Below the pieces are notes generated by a model that saw only the letters and a program-made list of their open reading frames with translations, was not told the origin of the DNA and made no database searches. A stretch of DNA of 14,415 nucleotides, taken from positions 1 to 14,415 of the forward strand of contig JAYUGL010000149.1 in the NCBI GenBank assembly GCA_043738385.1, given 5' to 3'. Shown here piece after piece: positions 5,893 to 13,035 of the stretch; position 1 is the first letter of the stretch; each line of letters begins with the position of its first letter. Both the position numbers and the translations under genes were made by a program. This DNA is from JANYCD01 sp043738385 (GTDB lineage Bacteria; Pseudomonadota; Gammaproteobacteria; Burkholderiales; Rhodocyclaceae).

Positions 5893-8139
5893 TCAGAATG
5901 CGCGGCGTTCGAGATTCAAGCGTGCGGCCTCTTGCTGGTCGACTTTTTCGACCCGCGCGGCGTTTTGCTTGAAGGCGGGCTGGCGCGAATGCGGGTCCAG
6001 CAGCCCCAGCGTCAGGCGGTTCACGCAGTCATGGAAGTGAAAGGGAATGAACAACATATCGCTGCCCACCCGTTGCGTCAGTTGCACCATCACCACCGCG
6101 TCGCCACGCCGGCTCACCACCCGCACATAGCTCTGATGCTCGATACCGAGCTTCTCCGCCGCATCCGGGTTCATTTCCATATATGGCGTCGGGCTGAACT
6201 TGTTGCAGTTGCCGATCTTGCCGGTGCGAGTGCGGGTGTGAAAATGCTCGACCACGCGCCCGGAATTGAGCCAGAACGGATATTCGCTGTCCGGGCATTC
6301 GTTGTTGTTAACGAAGCGTATCGGCAGCAGCTTGGCGCGGCCGTCATCAGTCTGGAATTGGCCTTCAGTATAGAGCCGACGATTGCCAACATAGTCTTGG
6401 CGATGCTGCATGTCGAAACTCGCCACCGGCCCGATGCTGGCCTCATCCTGTTTCGCCTGCGCTTCGCTGTAGGGCCACTGAATACCACGCGCGGCCTCAA
6501 TGCGGTCGTAGCTCATGCCGGAGATATCCAGGGTGCGACCGGCGCCCCTGGAGAGATGCTTCATTTCCTCGAAGGCGCCTTCGGGCGTTTCGGGAAAGCG
6601 AATTTTGTTGCGATCTTCAAAACGTTTGGCCATCTGGTTGAATATCCAGAAGTCCGGCTTGGAATCCGCATAAGGACGCAGCACGTTGCGCGTCAGGTTC
6701 ACCCGGCGCTCGGTATTGGTGTGGCAGCCTTCTTTCTCAGCCCATACGGCGGCGGGGAAATACACATGAGCGTACTGGGTGGTTTCGACGTCGGAATAAA
6801 CGTCCTGCACCACCAGAAACTCCAGGTTCTCCATCGCCTTGCGAATGCGCGGCTGATTGGCCATCGAGGTCATGGGATTGGTCGCCACCAGCCACAGGCC
6901 CTTGATCTCGCCGGTCTCAATGGCCGGGAAAATATCAGTCTGGGCCAGGCCGCGTTTGGCCGGGAAGAAGGCCTCGTCTATGCCCCAGAAATCGGCGACG
7001 GTCTTGCGATCTTTTTCTTTCTCCAGCGCGCGATAGCCCGGCAAGCCGGAGCAGGATGACCACTCGCGCGTACCCATGGCGTTGCACTGGCCGGTAATCG
7101 ACAAACTGGTGCCGCCCGGCTTGCCGATATTGCCAGTGACCAGATTGAGATTATTGATGTTGACGACGCCGTCCGAGCCGTGCGTCGACTGGTTGATGCC
7201 CATGGTCCAGATGCTCATCGCCGCTGGTGCCTTGGCATAGATGCGCGCCACGGTGCGAATGCGATCTTCATCGATACCGCACACATGCTGTGCGGTCTTG
7301 GGATCGTAATCAGCCACCAGCGACCGCAATTCTTCGATGCCATTGGTGTGCCTGGCGATGTAGTTGTCGTCCTGCAGGCCTTCCTTGAAGATCACGTGCA
7401 TCATCGCGTTGATCAGCACCGTGTCGGTACCTGGGGTGATCGGCAGATGGATGTCGGCAAACTGGGCGAACATGGTCACCCGCGGGTCAACCACGATCAG
7501 CGGAAATTTGCGTTTCTCCAGCGCCTCTTTCAAACGCCAGTAAATCACCGGATGCTGCTCCGGCAAATTGGAGCCGAACGCCATCAGGCAATGGGTGTGC
7601 TCGAAATCATCGTAGCAACCGGGCGGGCCGTCAGAGCCGAACGAGCGCTTATACCCCGACACCGCCGAGGCCATGCACAGGGTGGTATTGCCATCGTAAT
7701 TATTGGTGCCGATCTGCCCGCGCACCAGCTTGCCCAGGGTGTAAAACTCTTCAGTCAACAGTTGCCCGGTGGAAACCACGGCAAAGGCATCGCGGCCGTA
7801 TTTCGACTGGATCTCCTTGATCCTGGCTGCGGTGGTGTCCAGTGCGCTGTCCCAGCTCGTCGGCTGGAACGGCAGGTGCGCTTTTTCGCGCTTTAGCGGC
7901 ACCGTGCCACGGCCCGGCGACTCGAACAATTCCTGTTCGAGCAGTCCCTTGATGCACAGCTTGCCGCGGTTAACGTCGGCGCCGGCATGACCGCGGCTAG
8001 TGACAATGCGGCCATCTTCACCCACGCCCAACTCAATAACGCAACCGGTCGAGCAGTAGTTGCAGGTGGTGTATTTCCACTCCTTGACTTCCTTGGCGGG
8101 AATGGAAATCGGCTTGCGGTGTGTGCGGCCAAATAGCAT
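5893..8139 (-). CDS. nasA: Assimilatory nitrate reductase catalytic subunit (NarB/NasA type)
   Basis: Molybdenum bis-MGD enzyme reducing nitrate to nitrite in the cytoplasm. At 748 residues it has an N-terminal [4Fe-4S] domain with Cys26, 29, 33 and 62 (CNYCSTGC and KLCIKG). The expected molybdenum ligand is Cys155 in NTTLCMASAVSGYKRSFGSD, a typical nitrate reductase signature. The C-terminal dinucleotide-binding domain includes THTR-like HFHTRTRTGKIGNCNKF around residue 640. No twin-arginine signal is present. The C-terminal [2Fe-2S] (BFD) domain of Klebsiella-type NasA is absent and the protein ends after ARLNLERRAF, so electrons must come from another subunit, plausibly the fused ferredoxin/DmsC protein encoded next. 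Its ribosome site AAGGA (8146-8150) overlaps the nirD stop codon, showing tight operon packing. Formate dehydrogenase is the main alternative for the fold but does not fit the motifs or neighbours. Confidence 0.93.
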   Translation of the reverse strand: MLFGRTHRKPISIPAKEVKEWKYTTCNYCSTGCVIELGVGEDGRIVTSRGHAGADVNRGKLCIKGLLEQELFESPGRGTVPLKREKAHLPFQPTSWDSALDTTAARIKEIQSKYGRDAFAVVSTGQLLTEEFYTLGKLVRGQIGTNNYDGNTTLCMASAVSGYKRSFGSDGPPGCYDDFEHTHCLMAFGSNLPEQHPVIYWRLKEALEKRKFPLIVVDPRVTMFAQFADIHLPITPGTDTVLINAMMHVIFKEGLQDDNYIARHTNGIEELRSLVADYDPKTAQHVCGIDEDRIRTVARIYAKAPAAMSIWTMGINQSTHGSDGVVNINNLNLVTGNIGKPGGTSLSITGQCNAMGTREWSSCSGLPGYRALEKEKDRKTVADFWGIDEAFFPAKRGLAQTDIFPAIETGEIKGLWLVATNPMTSMANQPRIRKAMENLEFLVVQDVYSDVETTQYAHVYFPAAVWAEKEGCHTNTERRVNLTRNVLRPYADSKPDFWIFNQMAKRFEDRNKIRFPETPEGAFEEMKHLSRGAGRTLDISGMSYDRIEAARGIQWPYSEAQAKQDEASIGPVASFDMQHRQDYVGNRRLYTEGQFQTDDGRAKLLPIRFVNNNECPDSEYPFWLNSGRVVEHFHTRTRTGKIGNCNKFSPTPYMEMNPDAAEKLGIEHQSYVRVVSRRGDAVVMVQLTQRVGSDMLFIPFHFHDCVNRLTLGLLDPHSRQPAFKQNAARVEKVDQQEAARLNLERRAF

Positions 8140-8148
8140 GATTTATCC

Positions 8149-8499
8149 TTATCCGAGCGCCAGCCACACCAGGCTGTCCTCGACCTTGACGCGGAACTGC
8201 CTGGTGCAGCCTACGTCGGGCGCGATGGCTTCGCCGCTGGCGAGGTCGATCTTCCATCCATGCAGCGGGCAGGTGACGGTCTTGCCGTGAACGATGCCTT
8301 GCGACAGCGGACCGCCCTTGTGCGGGCATTTGTCGTGTACGGCGAAGACTTCATCGTCATCGGTGCGGAATACCGCGATGTCGCCGACGGCCGAGCGCAC
8401 CACGCGGCTGCCCAGATGGGGAATCTCGGCAAGCGTGCACAGCCGCTTCCATACCGGCGTGACGTCGAGATCGGCGATGTTCGGTTGAATGGCTCCCAT
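8149..8499 (-). CDS. nirD: Nitrite reductase small subunit, Rieske-type NirD
   Basis: Small subunit of the cytoplasmic NAD(P)H nitrite reductase, which reduces nitrite to ammonium together with NirB. The 116-residue protein is a Rieske-fold domain. It keeps the full ligand pattern Cys58-x-His60 (KCPHKGG) and Cys77-x2-His80 (TCPLHGW), so it should carry a [2Fe-2S] cluster, unlike Escherichia coli NirD. Two starts are possible. The ATG at 8505 forms an ATGA overlap with the nirB stop (8502-8504), but its GGAG ribosome site (8508-8511) is only two bases away. The ATG at 8499 has the same GGAG at eight bases and is used here. Either way nirD is translationally linked to nirB. It ends nine bases before nasA. 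Confidence 0.93.
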   Translation of the reverse strand: MGAIQPNIADLDVTPVWKRLCTLAEIPHLGSRVVRSAVGDIAVFRTDDDEVFAVHDKCPHKGGPLSQGIVHGKTVTCPLHGWKIDLASGEAIAPDVGCTRQFRVKVEDSLVWLALG

Positions 8500-8501
8500 G
8501 C

Positions 8502-10943
8502 TCATATCTCCAGTGCCTCGTATTCCTGTTTCAGCGGTTGCTTGTGCACCACCTCCTGCCACGGGTCCTCGAAGTCCTGCAACGAATACAGCAGGCGTTC
8601 GTAAAGCGCCTTGCGATTGGCGGCATCTTCGACCACGGCCTTTTTCGCATGATCGAGCCCGACCCGCGCCAGGTAGTGCACGGTGCGTTCGAGATAAAAG
8701 CCTTCTTCGCGATAGAGCTGGATGAAGGCGGCGGAATACTCCAGCACTTCTTCGTCGCTCTTCACCTTGCACAGAAACTGCGCGACTTCGGTCTTGATTC
8801 CGCCGTTGCCGCCGACATACAGCTCGTAGCCGGAGTCGACGCCGATCACGCCAATATCCTTGATGCCGGATTCGGCGCAGTTGCGCGGACAGCCGGACAC
8901 CGCGAGTTTTACTTTATGCGGCGTCCACATGCCGAACAACATCTTTTCCAGCTTGACGCCCATGCCCATCGCGAGCTGGGTGCCAAAGCGGCAATGTTCG
9001 GAGCCGACGCAGGTCTTCACCGTGCGCAGGCTCTTGCCGTAGGCGTGGCCGGAAGACATGCCGGCCTTGCCGAGATCGGCCCAGATGGCGGGCAGATCAT
9101 CCTTCTTCGCGCCGAGTAAATCGATGCGCTGGCCGCCGGTGACCTTGACGGTGGGAATTGCATATTTCTCGGCGACATCGGCGATAGCGCGCAATTCGTT
9201 CGGCGTCGTCAGCCCGCCCCACATGCGCGGCACCACCGAGTAGGTGCCGTCCTTCTGGATGTTGGCGCGGGCGCGTTCGTTGATGTAACGCGACTGCGGA
9301 TCGTCCTCGGCTTGGTGCGGCCAGGTAGACACCAGGTAGTAGTTGATCGCCGGGCGGCACGAAGCGCAGCCGTTGGGCGTTGCCCATTCCAGCGCGCGCA
9401 TCACTTCCGGAATCGTGAGCAATTTTCGGTCGCGAATCACGGCACGTACGTCGCCGTGGGAACGCTCGGTGCAGCCGCACACCGCCTTGTCCTTTGACTC
9501 GGCCGGCTGGTAGGCGCCACCGACCGTGGAAGCCAGGATCTGCTCGACCAGGCCGGTGCAGGAACCGCACGAGGACGAAGCCTTGGTGTACTTGCGCACT
9601 TCTTCGAGGCTGAACAAACCTTGCGCCTTGATGGCCTTGACGATGGTGCCCTTGCACACGCCATTGCAACCACAGACCTCGGCTGCGTCGGCCATGGTGG
9701 CGGCCTTGTTGTGTCCGGCGTGGCCGGTGTCGCCCATGTGGTTCTGGCCGAACATCAGGTGGTCGCGGCTGTCGGCGATGCTTTGCTTGTCCTTCAGCAA
9801 TTGGAAGTACCATGCGCCGTCAGCGGTATCGCCATAGAGCACGGCGCCGACCAGCACATCGTTCTTGACGCAGAGTTTTTTGTACACGCCGCCGGCCGGA
9901 TCGTGCAGCACGATCTCGTCCACATGTTCGCCGCCCATGAAGTCGCCGGCGGAAAACACGTCGATGCCGGTGACCTTGAGTTTTGTCGACGTGACCGAGC
10001 CCTGATAGCGGCCGATGCCGTGCATGGCCAGATGGTTGGCGCAAACTTTAGCCTGCTCGAACAGCGGCGCCACCAGGCCGTAGACCATGCCGCGATGGTT
10101 GGCACATTCGCCCACGGAGTAGATGCGTGGATCGTAGGTCTGCATGGTGTCGTTCACCACGATGCCGCGATTGCAGAAAATGCCGGCCGACTCGGCCAGT
10201 GCGCTGTTGGGGCGGATACCGACGGCCATGACTACCAGATCAGCGGCAACCGGTTCGGCATTCTTGAACTTGACCGCGCAGACACGACCACTTTCACCGC
10301 GCACCAGCTCGGTGGTTTGCGCTTGAAGCATGAACTTGAGACCTTTGGCTTCGAGCGATTTCATCAACAGATCGGCCGAGGTCTTGTCGAGTTGCCGTTC
10401 CATCAGCCACGGCATGACGTGCACCACCGTCACTTCCATGCCGCGCAACTTGAGGCCGTTGGCGGCTTCAAGCCCGAGCAGGCCACCGCCGATCACCACG
10501 GCGTGCTTGTGTTCGCGCGCGGCGTCGATCATGGCATCGGTATCGGCGATATCGCGATAGGTGATCACGCCCGGTAAATCGTGGCCCGGTACCGGCAGGA
10601 TGAAGGGGTCGGACCCGGTGCCCAGCAACAGGCGATCGTATTCGGCCTCGGTGCCGTCTTCAGCGATCACCTTGCGCTTGATGCGGTCGATCTTGTTGAC
10701 GCGTTTGCCGGTGTGCAGGGTGATGCCGTTGTCGGCATACCAGGCGCGGTCGTTGAGCACGATGTCTTCGAGCTTCATTTCGCCGGCCAGCACCGGCGAG
10801 AGCAGGATGCGGTTGTAGTTGGGATGCGGCTCGGCGCCGAACACCGTGATGTCGTACATGTCCGGTGCGCGCTTGATCAGTTCTTCCAGCGTGCGCACAC
10901 CCGCCATGCCGTTGCCGACCAGTACCAGTTTCAATTTCTTCAT
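8502..10943 (-). CDS. nirB: Nitrite reductase [NAD(P)H] large subunit
   Basis: Catalytic subunit of assimilatory nitrite reductase, transferring six electrons from NAD(P)H to nitrite to form ammonium. Of 813 residues, ~1-300 are an FAD/NAD(P) pyridine nucleotide-disulphide-type domain (GNGMAG near 10-15, VVIGGGLLGLEAANG near 149-163, YSVGECANHRG near 275-285). Two BFD-type [2Fe-2S] modules follow, with cysteines 424/426/459/462 and 489/491/526/529. The siroheme-[4Fe-4S] half ends the protein, with Cys645-x5-Cys651 (TCVGSEHCRFG) and Cys685-x3-Cys689 (GCPRNC). The ATG at 10943 is chosen because AAGGAAG precedes it (10948-10954) and the FAD domain starts at once. The frame stays open upstream to an ATG at 11069, but that stretch lies in the regulatory leader. 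The gene overlaps or abuts nirD. Confidence 0.96.
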   Translation of the reverse strand: MKKLKLVLVGNGMAGVRTLEELIKRAPDMYDITVFGAEPHPNYNRILLSPVLAGEMKLEDIVLNDRAWYADNGITLHTGKRVNKIDRIKRKVIAEDGTEAEYDRLLLGTGSDPFILPVPGHDLPGVITYRDIADTDAMIDAAREHKHAVVIGGGLLGLEAANGLKLRGMEVTVVHVMPWLMERQLDKTSADLLMKSLEAKGLKFMLQAQTTELVRGESGRVCAVKFKNAEPVAADLVVMAVGIRPNSALAESAGIFCNRGIVVNDTMQTYDPRIYSVGECANHRGMVYGLVAPLFEQAKVCANHLAMHGIGRYQGSVTSTKLKVTGIDVFSAGDFMGGEHVDEIVLHDPAGGVYKKLCVKNDVLVGAVLYGDTADGAWYFQLLKDKQSIADSRDHLMFGQNHMGDTGHAGHNKAATMADAAEVCGCNGVCKGTIVKAIKAQGLFSLEEVRKYTKASSSCGSCTGLVEQILASTVGGAYQPAESKDKAVCGCTERSHGDVRAVIRDRKLLTIPEVMRALEWATPNGCASCRPAINYYLVSTWPHQAEDDPQSRYINERARANIQKDGTYSVVPRMWGGLTTPNELRAIADVAEKYAIPTVKVTGGQRIDLLGAKKDDLPAIWADLGKAGMSSGHAYGKSLRTVKTCVGSEHCRFGTQLAMGMGVKLEKMLFGMWTPHKVKLAVSGCPRNCAESGIKDIGVIGVDSGYELYVGGNGGIKTEVAQFLCKVKSDEEVLEYSAAFIQLYREEGFYLERTVHYLARVGLDHAKKAVVEDAANRKALYERLLYSLQDFEDPWQEVVHKQPLKQEYEALEI

Positions 10944-10994
10944 CGCGCTTCCTTTTCTGCCGCCTTGTTTCCGGGTGTCACGCAACGGCCCGGC

Positions 10995-11047
10995 AAAAAA
11001 ATGGCCCGCATACCCAGACCCGGTTGACTGAAACTGCTGCCGGACCA
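10995..11047 (-). terminator. Intrinsic terminator (attenuator) in the nirB leader
   Basis: On the - strand, TGGTCCGGCA (11047-11038) can pair with TGCGGGCCA (11010-11002): six pairs including one G-U, a bulged G, then GCA with TGC. Seven T follow directly (11001-10995). It lies between the predicted sigma54 start site and the nirB ATG, four bases downstream of the AACGGC-loop hairpin. In ANTAR-controlled nas leaders, protein binding to the upstream hairpins prevents such a terminator from forming. The large loop (about 27 bases) makes it weaker than a classical terminator. Confidence 0.55.
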
Positions 11048-11051
11048 GCGG

Positions 11052-11069
11052 ATGAACGCCGTTGTTCAT
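11052..11069 (-). promoter_or_regulatory. Leader hairpin with AACGGC hexaloop (candidate ANTAR/NasT target) before nirB
   Basis: The - strand sequence ATGAACAACGGCGTTCAT folds into a perfect six-pair stem (ATGAAC with GTTCAT) and a six-base loop AACGGC. ANTAR target RNAs are known as tandem hairpins with hexanucleotide loops carrying A at position 1 and G at position 4, which this loop fits. A second hairpin with a GGACG/CGTCC stem and five-base loop lies just upstream at 11079-11093, at the predicted 5' end of the transcript. The same loop occurs in the narK leader. The position fits, but the upstream hairpin lacks the expected hexaloop. Confidence 0.65.
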
Positions 11070-11106
11070 AATGTCTGCGGACGAACAGCGTCCTCCTCAA
11101 CAACGT

Positions 11107-11122
11107 AGCAATCTCTGTGCCA
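11107..11122 (-). promoter_or_regulatory. Sigma54 (RpoN) promoter of the nirB-nirD-nasA-dmsBC unit
   Basis: The - strand reads TGGCACAGAGATTGCT: the -24 element TGGCAC and the -12 element TTGCT with the canonical five-base spacing, matching the sigma54 consensus at all key positions. Transcription should start near 11096, leaving a leader of about 150 bases before nirB. Sigma54 promoters need an activator such as NtrC, and assimilatory nitrate operons commonly use this control. Three GGTGCG-type NtrC half-sites lie upstream (11152-11157, 11208-11213, 11239-11244) but no complete dyad is seen. Confidence 0.85.
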
Positions 11123-11225
11123 CTCAGGGCTGCTCTGCCAAAGCCAGTCCGGGTGCGCGTTGCCGTTGGATTATCGGGTCATGCCGGCAGAATGTTTCAG
11201 GGCCAAACGCACCACGATCAGGCGC

Positions 11226-11254
11226 TCACCGATGGCGGCGCACCAACTCGGTGA
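11226..11254 (-). repeat. Hairpin immediately after the kinase/phosphatase stop codon
   Basis: Perfect seven-base inverted arms TCACCGA (11226-11232) and TCGGTGA (11248-11254), extended by an inner TGG/CCA match, begin at the base after the TGA of the kinase/phosphatase gene. There is no T-run after it, so it is not a standard terminator. It could protect the 3' end of the narK-kinase transcript or be an operator for the nirB promoter about 100 bases further on. The remaining 11123-11225 stretch shows no gene. Confidence 0.45.
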
Positions 11255-12952
11255 TCAGCGCCCGTGCAACAGCCAGAGCAGAAAGACATTCAAGACCAGC
11301 GAACCCGCCACCAGCACCTTGATCAGGAAGTGCGGATGGCGCTGCGCCAGCGGCATCTTGCGCGGCATGCGCAGCGGCTTGTTGGCGCCCTGTTCCAATG
11401 CCAGCAAAAATTCTTCGGCGGTCTCGAAGCGATCCTTCACGTCGCGGGCGACCGCCTTGAGGATGACGGCTTCGAGCCACTGCGGAATATCGGGACGAAA
11501 CCGCACCGGGGTCACCGGATCGCCAAAGCGCGGCTTCTGGAACGGCTCAATCTCGCCGTAGGGATACTTGCGTGTCAGCAGCTCGTAGAGCGTTACGCCG
11601 GCGGCATACAGATCGCTGGGCACCGTGGCCACTTCACTGGCGAAGAGTTCCGGCGCCATGTAGGACGGCGTGCCCGGATTGTTGATTTCCTCAAAATCGA
11701 CGCCATCGGATGCGGCAACACCGAGGTCGAGGATGCGCAGGCGACCATCACGGCCCTGGTGCACGTTGTCGGGTTTGATGTCACGATGGACAATGCCAAA
11801 CCTGTGCAACGCAGCCACGCCTTGCAACATGCGAATGGCGACCTGCGTCGCTTCGACGATGCTGAAGTGATGACCTCGGTCGAGCATGGCCCGCAGCGAT
11901 TCACCTTCGTGCCAGGTCATCACGTAATAGAGATGGGCGCGCGCCGCATGCTCCACCACTTGCGGAAAGTACTGCGAGGTGACGCGCCGCGCCAGCCACT
12001 CTTCGTAGATCAGCGCATTGCGTGCTTCTTCGTCGGCGCTATCGGGCAGCAGGGTTTTGATGGCCAGCGATGTCCCACTCGACTCATCCCTGACGCGATA
12101 CAGCAGCGTGACGCGCGATTCGTGCAGCACTTCCAGCACCGTCAGTCCGTCGATCTGCTGGCCCGCTTTGAGGCGCGGCGGCACGGGAAGATGCTGCCCG
12201 CTAGTGAGGCGATCGCGCAGATTGGCGGCGGACACTGCGGTGACACGGACCACGATGGCGCTGCAGTTGTCTTGCGCACCGTTGCCCACGGCGGACATGG
12301 TCAGGTCTGCAGCACACGCTTCCGCGTCGCTGCGTTGCGTGAGCACTTCCTTGATCTTCGCATCGCCGAGCGAACTCCATACGCCGTCGCTGACCAGCGC
12401 GAACACATCGTCGACCTTGAGCTCGCCTGCGCCCTGATCCACCACCAGATGACTGTCGAGTCCGACCGCGCGGCGCAGCACGTGGCGCATCTCCGGGTGA
12501 TCCCAGACATGATCTTCGGTTAGGCAGGTCAACTCGCCGTCGCGCAGACGATAAATGCGACTGTCGCCAACGTGGCAGGAGTACCAGCGATTGCCGCGCA
12601 ACACCAATGCCGACAAGGTGGTGGCCATACCCGCCAGTTCGCGCTGCGCCGCGGCGTGACTGATCAACCAGCGATTGAGCGCACCGAGCACGGTTTCCAG
12701 CGCTTTGGAAACCGCCCAGGTGTCGGAGGTGGCGTAGTAATCGGCAAGCAGGCCGCGCACGGTGTATTCCGCTGCTTCCCGCCCGCCGGCGGAACCACCG
12801 ACGCCATCGGCGATTGCGATCAGGATGCCCTTGGTGTCGAGCACTTGTCCGTCGGGCGTGACGAAACCGCAGAAATCCTCGTTGCTTGAACGCGGCCCCG
12901 TCAGCGAGGAATCGCCGATCTTCACTTGCAGGGCGGCGGGGCGGGGCGACAT
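11255..12952 (-). CDS. Bifunctional PP2C-type phosphatase / Ser-Thr protein kinase, membrane-anchored
   Basis: A 565-residue fusion. Residues ~10-240 are a PP2C phosphatase domain: RSSNEDF (21-27), IADGVGG (47-53), GDSRIYRLRDGE (129-140), LVSDGVW (187-192) and QDNCS (227-231) supply the metal-binding acidic residues. Residues ~270-520 are a protein kinase: Lys299 in LAIKTL, catalytic HRDIKPDN (389-396), DLG (409-411) in place of DFG, and APE (433-435). The glycine-rich loop is degenerate. A single membrane helix (~542-562) near the C-terminus leaves both enzymes in the cytoplasm. A Ser/Thr kinase gene sits in the same place in the P. aeruginosa nas cluster (PA1782). Its substrate is unknown; NarK or the reductases are reasonable guesses. 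The ATG at 12952 is used because PP2C homology begins there; 13000 is an alternative. Neither has a clear ribosome site. Confidence 0.92.
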   Translation of the reverse strand: MSPRPAALQVKIGDSSLTGPRSSNEDFCGFVTPDGQVLDTKGILIAIADGVGGSAGGREAAEYTVRGLLADYYATSDTWAVSKALETVLGALNRWLISHAAAQRELAGMATTLSALVLRGNRWYSCHVGDSRIYRLRDGELTCLTEDHVWDHPEMRHVLRRAVGLDSHLVVDQGAGELKVDDVFALVSDGVWSSLGDAKIKEVLTQRSDAEACAADLTMSAVGNGAQDNCSAIVVRVTAVSAANLRDRLTSGQHLPVPPRLKAGQQIDGLTVLEVLHESRVTLLYRVRDESSGTSLAIKTLLPDSADEEARNALIYEEWLARRVTSQYFPQVVEHAARAHLYYVMTWHEGESLRAMLDRGHHFSIVEATQVAIRMLQGVAALHRFGIVHRDIKPDNVHQGRDGRLRILDLGVAASDGVDFEEINNPGTPSYMAPELFASEVATVPSDLYAAGVTLYELLTRKYPYGEIEPFQKPRFGDPVTPVRFRPDIPQWLEAVILKAVARDVKDRFETAEEFLLALEQGANKPLRMPRKMPLAQRHPHFLIKVLVAGSLVLNVFLLWLLHGR

Positions 12953-13035
12953 GGATTCGGGCCGACGGTGCTTGAATAATGCGACGCCGCCATCGCCCAT
13001 TCACGCACTGGCGGCTACAGGTGCGCAGTATCCGA

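Noticed and set aside
5336..7059. Long open frames on the + strand opposite the dmsBC-like gene and nasA (and similar ones opposite nirB and the kinase)
   Set aside because: They are antisense to clearly conserved genes, have composition typical of high-GC shadow frames, and show no recognisable domain.
3851..8139. nasA and dmsBC as a respiratory DMSO or periplasmic nitrate reductase
   Set aside because: There is no Tat signal on the catalytic subunit, and its motifs and the nirBD/narK context are those of assimilation.
10944..11069. In-frame N-terminal extension of nirB to the ATG at 11069
   Set aside because: The extra 42 codons run through the AACGGC hairpin and the terminator. The ATG at 10943 has a strong AAGGAAG site and begins exactly at the FAD domain.
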